This document shows, one piece after another, positions 46,101 through 52,470 of a stretch of 64,000 nucleotides of DNA. A program made the translations under genes and the position numbers. The first letter of the stretch is position 1; every line of letters starts with the position of its first letter. The notes beneath the pieces were generated by a model. The model searched no databases. It had not been told where the DNA came from and saw nothing but the letters and a program-made list of their open reading frames with translations. This stretch comes from Osedax fenrisi (lineage: Eukaryota; Annelida; Polychaeta; Sabellida; Siboglinidae), in NCBI GenBank assembly GCA_964019155.1, contig OZ025243.1:34521744-34585743 (forward strand), read 5' to 3'.

Positions 46101-49100
46101 TAACAATCTATGTAGGTGGTGTTGTTCATGTTTTGAGTACAAAATCAAATCACATGATTTAGCGTAAGATATATCTTTGCTTAGAAAATCTTTGGTAACA
46201 CATATAAAATGCGTACCAAATTTTATAATAAATAATAAATATATAATATATCATTATCATACCATGCAATTAGTATGGAAACATGGTTATATAATATGTG
46301 TAGTGAAGATACAATTATTATGGAAACATGGTTATATAATATGTGTAGTGAAGATACAATTATTATGGAAATATGGTGATATAATATTAGCAGTGATAGA
46401 GTACAATTAGAGAGCTAACAACTTCTATTGTTATCGCTTCACAATGGAGACACCATTATCGAAAGCCCGTTAACAATGCGATAGACGCATTTATTATTAA
46501 TCATATTTCATAAATCATGTTACCATTGCCACAGAGATCAATACACACACACACACACACAGACATTCGTTATGTACACAATGGTCGTATTGTAGTTCTA
46601 TTTATAGAATCACACTCTTATTACGTAATCCTATAAAATATTAACCTACGCCCGCAATACGATATTAATGTGCACACTAATGCCTTAATATTATATATTA
46701 TGTAGCGTAAGTTTAATGAGAATGTTCATAATTGACTAAATGTGATAATAATTTTGTAATATATATATATATGATACAATATTTTTATTAATAATTATGA
46801 AAGCGAATGCAATGCAAAGCGCGGATAATATCTTAAAGTGAAAGCGTGCTTAGCACTGAAGTAGGGAGTATTTAGCGGTATTAGCAGTGCTAATTTAGCA
46901 CTGCCCGAGCTCACGAGGTGCGCTTATAGGCCTCGCACGTATTCTCCACTCTCTTAGCGACCGCACCGATGCCGATAATACAAACGTGCTCGGATTGTTC
47001 CGGACTGTCGTCGACGGGTGTGTGACGTCTACGCGAGCGATGGGGCGCGCTCTTAGGTCGCGTCGGAGGGGATTTAGCGCCCCCTTCGGTCCGCCTCCTA
47101 ACGCCTCCGCTAGTCGCTCGCGTCGCCCTCTTCTGGCGGTCGACGGCGCTCCTCGGCGTCAGGAACGGAAGCACGTCCTCGTCTCCCTTGTGGCTGAGAT
47201 CCAACTAGCGATAGAGTGAAGAATAGTAAGTTATATCGTTATGTAGCGTTACGCGTGTTCGGCCACTGTACTGTAATATTAATCGTGCGTGGTATCGATT
47301 TTATTTCGTATCCAAAGTTTGGGGGGTATTTTATTCATTGAAAGGGGAGGATAAACCTATTTATATATAATTTGATATCGCACGCATTCGATTTGCCAGT
47401 ACTGTAGCGTTAATAGTGGAAATGATTAGAAATTGGAGGTGGATTGCGAAATCATGCTTCAGGAATATAGACAGGATCATGCACGTAGAAAGACTTAATG
47501 TATGTTTTATTAAAAAGTAACGGAATGTATAGAAAGTGTCGATTAGAACAATTTCTAAGTACGGCACGGTAATAAAGAAGTGTATTAGAGAGAGAGAGAG
47601 AGAGTGGATCTTACTGAGTCGCTATTCGGCGATGAATCATCGCTATAGGAGAGAAGCGTGGTTAACGAAGTTTGAGTGACATTGTTACGCTTGGCAACGT
47701 CAACTTTCTCTTTGAATCTCATCTCTTTGATCATCATTGGCCAATCGCTATTAGTACCCTTTTCGTCGTGAGTAAGTTAATTTTATATATAGAAAATATA
47801 TCGTAGAAGTAGTGGCATTATTTAATATGATTACCGATAATTAATATAATAAAATTAAATATATATATATATATATATACAATGAGTAATTTAATGGTGT
47901 TGATCTATGTGATCTACAATGATTAAATATAGATTTGTACTCACTCTTACTCTTCTGACTAATTCAATCTTAGCAATCTCTTCTAATTTCTTCTTTATGT
48001 TAACCTTAATATAATAATGACCTTAATTAATTGGATTCATATAAATTAAATTATATATATATGTATATATATATCTAATTAAATTAATATATTATAATTA
48101 ATTATTAAATTGCATAAATAAGATGATTTCGAAAACTGATGCACCACAATAAATTCATTGACGACTAGTTCCATCAACGCTAACCTCAGCACATTCACAA
48201 CGACCCGTCAACATCACAACGACATGTCAACACCTCTACCAATGATAGTAACCTGTCGAGAGCGTTCCATATCGAGAGTTTTGTGCACGATGGCCTGAGC
48301 GAGCAGGTCCTGTACATGCTGCTGATGCTGCTTCTTGGCGCAGTTCAGACGAAACGTCGATTCGCTTACGATGTGACCTTTCCTCGTGACCTTCGCAATC
48401 GACGATATTATGTAAAATTATATGCGAAGACATTTTTGTTGCGGATAAATAATATAATAGTATACGTAGATCAATAATAATTTGACTTACCAGTCCTGAT
48501 TTTCTTAAATGTGTCTTTATTCTGGTGTTGGAGAAGTAACCGGCCAGGTGTGGATCTAACAGGCTATTGTACCCGGCTAATGGTCTACGTACATATTGTT
48601 ATGTTTGTGTTATATCATTGGGCGTTGACAATAGCAAATATATTATATTATTTTGAAGACCTTTAGGAATAAATATTATATAATTATACTAGAAAACTAG
48701 CGGAAAAAAATACAATTCTTCTAATCAATATTATTATTATATATCATATATAATACACTAGAATACAACAATAAAATAAAAAGAAAACAATTTTATGTTC
48801 ATATCATGTAACTTTGAATACTATACACCATTAGTATCATACTATAAATTACTATTAATTATTAAATGTAACATTGATTGTAATATTATTAAGAAGTTTA
48901 ATTTTTAGTTGATGTATTTAATTCTATCAATATATTAACGAACAATATAAAAAGTTAATGGATATATATATTAATTATAATTATATTAAATTGATATGAT
49001 TATATGAAGTTAAATTGTAATATATCTTATATTATGTTGAATATAATTATCAAAGATTTTCCGAAGTAAAGATATAACACTTATGCGAAATCGTTTAATT

Positions 49101-50131
49101 CGAATTTGTATACAAAATACCCTGGTGCCACCTATATCGTGTTACTTTTAGGAACTATGCGTTGTTTATAATGTAAATTCGTATTTAACTATACACTTTT
49201 AAAATGTTAAATAATATGCTTTAAATTAATATTTATATGATGAAAACTAAGTGTTCATTACAAATATATAATAAACAAATATGATATGTATGTTTTAAAT
49301 GCTATAAGTATATATTTAGTGAGTAAAAGCTAATTTATATTGCATATAATTTAATAGAGCAATGAAAACATTGTTGTATGCAAACAGATCCGAACCTAAA
49401 TCTATTTCAGTGATTTCGATACTACTGCTAGCAGCGGTTGGGGTTAGGTTGGGGATACTACTAAATTACGTTGCATGCATAGGGAATGTTATATCTTTGC
49501 TTCGCAAAATCTTTGTAATTATTATATATTAAATATATAAATAACATATCATATTTAAAATCATATTATACAATATATTATAAAATATGATAATGGTTAT
49601 ATAGTTTTTGTGATATGTAACATATATTACATCATATATTACATATTATCATAATAATAATTATTATTATGTAATACATTATGTATATAATATAATATAT
49701 AATATTTACAATATTATATGTAGTAAACTCGTATATTAATCGTATATTAAATATAGTATTATAAATCAATAGTATTTAATAAATAATTTATATTAGTATT
49801 TTTTAAATAATTTTAAAATATTATTATAATATTATAATAATTATAATTTGTAATTTAAAATTGATATATTTAATGAAATGGTTTAATGTAACCGTCATAT
49901 CAATATTAAATACTATTTCAATAGAATATATAATAGTAGCATAATTATTAGCTTAGGGATATGTGTTAATCAATAATATAACGAATATGTTGAACATGAA
50001 ATATTATAAATAAATTGTGAATCTTTATAAAAATTAAATATATGAAATATAATATAATAAATATATAATATATAATACATTTATAATATAATAAATAATT
50101 AAATCTCTAACCCAGGATCTACGTGACTCAT
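22557..50131 (-). CDS. ERICH3: ERICH3 (DUF4590) protein with C-terminal leucine-rich repeats, 27 exons
   Basis: Exons in transcript order: 50112-50131, 48491-48584, 48253-48390, 47945-48004, 47615-47758, 46986-47204, 45088-45210, 44534-44611, 42864-42947, 42061-42195, 40530-40599, 40142-40207, 39603-39733, 39149-39235, 37983-38103, 37524-37601, 30741-30781, 29819-30170, 28645-28719, 27613-27775, 25767-25900, 25459-25509, 24988-25079, 24734-24847, 24429-24529, 24240-24318, 22557-22793. Every junction is in phase and the sum is 3087 nt (1028 aa). Residues 1-110 and 340-452 align closely with vertebrate ERICH3 as I remember it (MSH start, DPHLAGYF, LAQAI.HK.LDMER, IKKKLE, QQHCGG, CCEYKH, GSRLGG, PCYK). 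A Ser/acidic linker (455-835) precedes LRRs (838-950). Known vertebrate ERICH3 is a ciliary glutamate-rich protein; I do not recall LRRs in it. An exon between 24240 and 22793 could have been missed, since the direct join is only phase-supported. Confidence 0.83.
22870..23136. mobile_element. Short TIR element, TATCGAATA termini
   Basis: The left arm contains CCTCCGTTTGTTTGATTACG near 22914. The right arm contains the inverse CGTAATCAAAACAAACGGGG near 23105, ending ATATTCGATA. About 267 bp with imperfect arms of about 45 bp and an AT-rich middle. It lies in the last intron of the ERICH3-LRR gene. A fragment of a related right end is at 33100-33157. Confidence 0.6.
24240..25079 (-). CDS. ERICH3: ERICH3-LRR exons 23-26: leucine-rich repeats
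   Basis: Exons 24988-25079, 24734-24847, 24429-24529 and 24240-24318. Repeats of the ribonuclease-inhibitor type are seen: KLEINNCNLTNDNIQILLNL, LKIIRLTKCGLDSSIVNRIS, KLEVLDLSNNRISDMQGIQD and ISELVLSNNPLSDKSTYEFA, then LTSL. Each LxxLxLxxNxL core is intact. The period is about 28 residues with one repeat per exon or so. The donor of exon 25 (GT before GTTTGT) restores ELVLSNNPL across the junction, which strongly supports it. At least four repeats are present; more may lie in an unfound exon. Confidence 0.8.
25459..39235 (-). CDS. ERICH3: ERICH3-LRR exons 14-22: basic then acidic/Ser-rich linker
   Basis: Exons 39149-39235, 37983-38103, 37524-37601, 30741-30781, 29819-30170, 28645-28719, 27613-27775, 25767-25900 and 25459-25509. 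The first is basic (KKPTVRHVKRRPHDED). Exon 17 is NYEDDFEDSDRDD, the sort of acidic motif often found after DUF4590. Exon 18 is the longest (352 nt), Ser/Arg/Pro-rich (ASSSASSASSSG, TPSPPRSPP) and GC-rich. Exons 19-22 are Ser/Glu/Asp-rich. The whole segment looks disordered. A 6.7-kb intron (30782-37523) holds a SINE copy and decayed LINEs, yet phase is kept (1 to 1). Confidence 0.7.
26041..26170. repeat. 19-bp tandem repeat AGCATTGATAATGTCATGT
   Basis: About six units with one or two substitutions each, in an intron of the ERICH3-LRR gene (between exons 20 and 21). No open frame. Confidence 0.85.
30288..30581 (-). mobile_element. tRNA-derived SINE, full-length copy, minus strand
   Basis: Mirror of the 14086 copy. 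The head reads CTGCCTCTGTGGCTCAGTGG with A box, then GGGTTCGAGCCTCG as B box, then the body, ending with a TTTTATTTGGTGGAGTCC block and an ATT-rich tail on the plus strand. It lies just downstream of exon 17 of the ERICH3-LRR gene, same orientation. Confidence 0.85.
30600..30685. repeat. Short palindromic repeat, copy A
   Basis: Carries GGGTAATTGTCTCGATAAGC and the near-inverse GCTTCTTTAATTACC, bounded by CTGATATTA and AAATCTGATATT. Its reverse complement matches 59818-59885 over about 65 bp (ATCAGATTTAGG..., TCGAGACAATTACCC), so this is a dispersed hairpin repeat. Confidence 0.65.
32038..33085 (-). mobile_element. 5'-truncated non-LTR retrotransposon, reverse-transcriptase part
   Basis: A minus-strand frame from about 33085 encodes the RT palm and thumb: SGVLQGDTLAPLLFIITLDY, SDADYADDLALFADS (YADD catalytic box), then HTYLGSEISSMDKEIKIRIA, VVESVLLFGSEAWTL and LDGTYTRILR. 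A frameshift near 32200 continues the C-terminus (YIKQLTADTGLTVEEAKRAM...). The endonuclease half is missing. It belongs to the class of LINE RTs common in invertebrates and lies inside an intron of the ERICH3-LRR gene, same strand. Inactive. Confidence 0.88.
34491..34803. mobile_element. TA-flanked MITE, GGTAGAGT termini
   Basis: The left end GGTAGAGTTGATATATAACC and the right end, the inverse of GGTAGAGTGGATATAGAATG, are followed inward by CACATTTTGA in both. TA flanks both sides. 313 bp with long imperfect inverted arms (TTGTTTATAAATT repeated inward). No coding capacity. A fragment with the CACACATTTTGAAATT motif recurs near 23830. Confidence 0.72.
34966..35075 (+). mobile_element. Decayed LINE reverse-transcriptase fragment
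   Basis: The frame VYADDIVFIYTKNN followed by a helical stretch (ILEYFIDYYLNINRLKKIN) is an RT motif C (YADD) remnant of a different LINE lineage. Flanking sequence is too AT-decayed to extend. It lies in the 30782-37523 intron, opposite strand to the host gene. Confidence 0.5.
35100..37520. other. AT-rich intron interior without recognisable features
   Basis: Very AT-rich DNA with no gene-like GC island, no clear TIRs and only a short palindrome (TTGCCTTTTAAAGGCAA at 36122). I see nothing else in it. Confidence 0.4.
38837..39138. repeat. (CAGA/CATA)n tetranucleotide-type microsatellite
   Basis: About 300 bp of interspersed ACAG, ACAT and ATAC units. It abuts the donor of ERICH3-LRR exon 14 by about 10 bp. 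Antisense open frames of MSVCLSV type are artefacts of the repeat. Confidence 0.95.
39603..42195 (-). CDS. ERICH3: ERICH3-LRR exons 10-13: DUF4590 domain
   Basis: Exons 42061-42195, 40530-40599, 40142-40207 and 39603-39733. The domain reads CTVKMHYFGSSLKLDY...DPRDE, then IMVEQQHCGGNTLFIFKEKI, then DFIFTSRRHRGYPYSLTFYI, then CRVSTCCEYKHASGSRLGG and GVSPCYK. These match the ERICH3 domain position by position, including the eight residues between the NG turn and CCEYKH. The CCE and GSRLGG motifs define the family. The molecular role of DUF4590 is unknown. Splice sites were chosen to keep this register and all are GT/AG. Confidence 0.9.
42864..45210 (-). CDS. ERICH3: ERICH3-LRR exons 7-9: linker before DUF4590
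   Basis: Exons 45088-45210, 44534-44611 and 42864-42947, all phase 0. They read NAYYGDDSFLTDDLRPAINR..., then LDQEALREI...GQSPYKISPN, then FAGIIPTPPVTPRRSKVIKR. The segment SPYKI..NFAGIIPTPP sits where vertebrate ERICH3 has SPYQLP...VPPPP, including spacing, which supports the exon 8/9 junction. The exon 8 donor (GTTTGT) lies inside a dispersed minisatellite unit. Confidence 0.75.
43830..44006. repeat. ~38-bp minisatellite related to an exon 8 splice-donor region
   Basis: About four or five units of GTAGGACAGAGTACAAACATTGGGTG followed by CTAATAT or similar. Two or three further units lie at 44450-44545 on the other side of a MITE copy. One of those contains the exon 8 donor of the ERICH3-LRR gene (ACAAACATTGGG read on the opposite strand). 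Confidence 0.75.
44010..44440. mobile_element. ~450-bp MITE family, copy 1
   Basis: Terminal sequence GATATTGCGAAGCAATGATATAAC (left) and the inverse of TTATCTAAGGAAAAATATAAC (right). The interior shares CAGTAGTATCGAAATCACTG and an ACTTAGTTTTCATCATAAATAATAATTTAAA block with copies 2 and 3. It lies in intron 8 of the ERICH3-LRR gene and splits the local minisatellite. Confidence 0.65.
45010..45080. repeat. 18-bp tandem repeat with TGACGTAA sites
   Basis: Four units of roughly GCCGATGACGTAATACAT just downstream of ERICH3-LRR exon 7. TGACGTAA or a one-base variant recurs in each. This is a CREB/ATF-type half-palindrome in known consensus lists. Confidence 0.75.
45742..46195. mobile_element. ~450-bp MITE family, copy 2
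   Basis: Ends AATATTCTGCAAAACAAAGATATAACAC and TATATCTTTGCTTAGAAAATCTTTG. The interior has GCAGTAGTATCGAACCACTG. Same orientation as copy 1. It lies in intron 6 of the ERICH3-LRR gene. Confidence 0.7.
46266..46395. repeat. 46-bp tandem repeat, ~2.7 units
   Basis: Two near-identical 46-bp units beginning TAGTATGGAAACATGG or TTATTATGGAAACATGG and containing TGTAGTGAAGATACAATT, plus a third diverged one. Immediately after MITE copy 2. Confidence 0.85.
46986..48584 (-). CDS. ERICH3: ERICH3-LRR exons 2-6: conserved N-terminal region
   Basis: Exons 48491-48584, 48253-48390, 47945-48004, 47615-47758, 46986-47204. Landmarks shared with ERICH3 are HLAGYFSNTRIKTHLRKSGL, TRKGHIVSE, LLAQAIVHKTLDMER and VNIKKKLEEIAKIELVRR. 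Exon 5 (MMIKEMRFKEK...) and exon 6 (Arg/Pro-rich PPTRPKSAPHRSRRRHTPV) are less conserved. The exon 6 frame stays open past the chosen GTTTGT donor for another 24 codons to 46911, so an alternative donor there is possible. All junctions are phase 0. Confidence 0.85.
49051..49515. mobile_element. ~450-bp MITE family, copy 3 with 7-8 bp target duplication
   Basis: Near-perfect TIRs: CAAAGATTTTCCGAAGTAAAG at the left and the inverse CTTCGCAAAATCTTTG at the right. Flanked by TAATTAT at 49044-49050 and 49516-49522. The interior is the reverse complement of copies 1 and 2 (AGTGATTTCGATACTACTGC). The TSD length suggests hAT-like or related mobilisation (inference; the AT-rich flank weakens it). It lies in intron 1 of the ERICH3-LRR gene. 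Confidence 0.75.
50112..50131 (-). CDS. ERICH3: ERICH3-LRR exon 1: start codon
   Basis: ATG at 50131 (minus) encodes MSHVDPG, ending in phase 2 at a GTTAGA donor. It joins to PLAGYNSLLDPHLAGYF of exon 2 with exact phase. The joined start matches the MSH...G.LA.YNSL.D.HLAGYF start of vertebrate ERICH3, which fixes the start and the acceptor (TACGTAG before 48584). The exon is only 20 nt, too short for any ORF search. Confidence 0.75.
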
Positions 50132-50216
50132 GATTAGATTTTTATAAATATATATATATATATTCAAAATAAATAATATTTATTTCTTATTAATCGCCAT
50201 TTTATAAATATTGCAT

Positions 50217-50229
50217 GTTGCTTGGTTAC
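50217..50229 (-). promoter_or_regulatory. X-box-like RFX site upstream of ERICH3-LRR start
   Basis: On the minus strand GTAACCAAGCAAC: two inverted half sites, GTAACC and AGCAAC, one base apart, fitting the GTNRCC-N(0-3)-RGYAAC pattern of RFX X-boxes. It lies 86 bp upstream of the ATG at 50131. X-boxes at about this distance are typical of ciliary genes in animals, and ERICH3 is a ciliary gene. Function here is inferred. Confidence 0.6.
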
Positions 50230-50361
50230 CGAATGCTATGGTAGGTGGCGAGACTTAATTATACCCAAAGAAATATAAATCCAAAGGAATTATACAACAT
50301 TGCCACTAACTTGTATATGGGGAACAATAGAAGCCAATTTACTGCATAGATTTAGAAATAG

Positions 50362-50390
50362 AGCTAGAGAGAAAGGCTTTCTCTCTAGCT
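50362..50390. repeat. Perfect 29-bp hairpin
   Basis: Arms AGCTAGAGAGAAAG and CTTTCTCTCTAGCT around a single G. It lies 230 bp upstream of the ERICH3-LRR ATG. A similar hairpin (arms of 19 bp, AGAGCTAAAGAGAAATT core) is at 57216-57275. Confidence 0.9.
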
Positions 50391-50510
50391 TTATGGATTT
50401 AGAGTTACTCTAATGATTTATTGTATAGATATTTGAGTGGATCACTAAAATGTCTATTATGTATCGTCTATTTATTACAAAATACAAAACCATGATTAGT
50501 AATTACTTAA

Positions 50511-50733
50511 TTAGAATAGCAGCATAATAGCAGCATAACATACTTTTAAAATTAATAGCAGCATAATATTAGCATAATATACTTTAAATAGCAGTATAAC
50601 AGCAGCATAATAGCATGAAAAATTAATAGCAGCATAATAGATATTTAATAGCAGCATAATAGCACAATGTAAACATTTGAGGCTATTACATATGCTGTTA
50701 TGCTGCTATTATGCAGATATTACTGTTTGCTGG
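50511..50733. mobile_element. AGCAGCATAATAG repeat cluster ending in CCCAGCAAACAGTA terminus
   Basis: Around ten copies of TAGCAGCATAATA in direct order, then an inverted copy (GCTGTTATGCTGCTATTATG) and the end TACTGTTTGCTGGG. The CAGCAAAC terminus resembles that of the 50996-51347 element, so this is probably a foldback TIR element whose left terminus I cannot fix. Confidence 0.5.
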
Positions 50734-50995
50734 GAGGGTTACGCAAATGTATAGGAGTAGCTACCGCACATTTTATTTATAAATAAGCTATAGCTACTGA
50801 AAGCAGGGAGCGGCTGAAAGCAAATATAACACACAATTCTACAAACTCATACCGCATCGCTCGTCTCGCGGAACAAGGAGTGCGTCCTGCAAAACCGACC
50901 CAGGTTGCAGCTGAAAAATCAGATACTGAGTCAAAAATAATAATACTGTTGAAAGGAAAGAAATCCCTACTAGTCGGCACTTTTAATGTGCAAAC

Positions 50996-51347
50996 CCAGC
51001 AAACAATTTATCGACGCTTTTGGACGCTTTTGAGAATTTGTGGGCGCTTTTTCGACGCTTTTGGGCGCTTCATTTTCAATCATATTGAATTCGTCGCAAA
51101 TTCAACGCTTTTGGACGCTTCAGTTCCTAATCATATTGTATTCGTCGATTTTTAGACGCTTTTGGGCGCTTCAGTTCCGAATCGATATTGAATTCGTCGC
51201 AAATTCGACGCTTTTGAGCGCAACAGCGTCCAAAGTACAATTGACCAATTCGACGCTTTTGGGCGCAAATTGTCATCAAAGCGACGAATTAATTCCGGAA
51301 CTTTTAGGCGCATGGCGTCCAAAAGCGTCGAATATATTGTTTGCTGG
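50996..51347. mobile_element. TIR element CCAGCAAACA with GCGTC-rich arms, inside the LINE
   Basis: The left TIR CCAGCAAACAATTTATCGACG continues CTTTTGGACGC. The right end is the inverse with a single small difference. The interior has repeats of CGACGCTTTTGGGCGCTTC and TTGAATTCGTCGCAAATTC. 352 bp. It splits the endonuclease frame between FNVQT and KTSEL. No clear target duplication. Apparent frames of 137 and 82 residues across it are not genes. Confidence 0.8.
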
Positions 51348-51447
51348 TAAAACATCAGAACTGATAGCATCTGAAAATATGGCCACGATATCAACTGCAT
51401 ATAGGAACACCATCTTATACATGATTATTCTGTCACAAAAGAACATT

Positions 51448-52470
51448 CAATAGATAGATAGATATATTTTATTGGATTAATTAATGTCGTTCTTTTTTTT
51501 TCATTTATTATTCTTTTTCGTTTCTTACTTCGTTTCCAAATGGCTTCAAAATGAGACCTTGGTCTTTTCGGGTTGTTGCCAGCGATTTATTCATACATGG
51601 GACAGGAACAGTGATTGTTTAATTATAATAGTTAGCAATATATTTCGTATTTACATAAAAGATAATAATAAATAAATAAAATACATTAAGTAGACAGACA
51701 AATTTAACAAACATCAAAATCAAAATAATAATAGCAAAATTAATCTATACATATATATTTGATATCGATTTTTTATTTTTTTTTTTTTAGTTTTTTTAAT
51801 ATGTTAATATGTTTAATATTTAATATGTTTTTTTAATTTTATTAAATTAATTTTAAATTCATTAATTTTTTAATTTATCTATAATATAATTCATCATTGA
51901 GTAACATATTTTGTACTCTTTTCTTAAACAAATTTTCATTTTTTATATTTTGTATATTTGTTGGAAGTAAGTTCCAAAGTTGTGGACCTTTTATCAGTAA
52001 ACTATTTATTGTTCTTGTTGATTTTGAAATTGGTATAGTATACGTTTTATTTGTTCGTAGAGTGTATTTATTATTATTTTTTTTGTGTATTTTAGTTAAA
52101 TTTGTTGGTAATTGATTATAATATTGTTTATGCATATATATATATTAGTGTATTATAATATGTTAGCTTATCTAATCTAAGTATTTTATTTGATGTGAAT
52201 AATTCTTTTGTATGTTCTCGAAATTTTCTTTTATTTATTATTCTTAAGGTTTTTTTTTGAATAATTGTTGTATTTTGGGTATTATTTGAGAATGTATTTC
52301 CCCAAAGTATATTTCCATAGTTTAAGTATGGTAGTAAAATACTATTATATATAATTATCAATGAATTTGTTTTAATTAATTTGCTCAATTTTGAGATTAA
52401 AAATTGAATTTTGGAGAGTTTGTTATTTAATTTAATAATATAATTTTTAAAATCAAGTTTGCTATAAGGA
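51448..52470 (-). mobile_element. 5'-truncated second LINE inserted into the first, opposite strand
   Basis: The minus-strand frame 52388-52128 then 52135-51875 (a frameshift between) encodes an RT C-terminus: YNSILLPYLNYGNILWGNTF, IIQKKTLRIINKR, LFTSNKILRLDKL, then GPQLWNLLPTNIQNIK and LKKRVQ-like end. A 3' UTR follows with an (ATCT)n-type tail at 51448-51462 (TAGATAGATAGATA on plus). It interrupts the older LINE between 51450 and 52490. Confidence 0.8.

Noticed and set aside
51040..51453. 137- and 82-residue frames
   Set aside because: They span the CCAGCAAACA TIR element and LINE remnants; not a gene.
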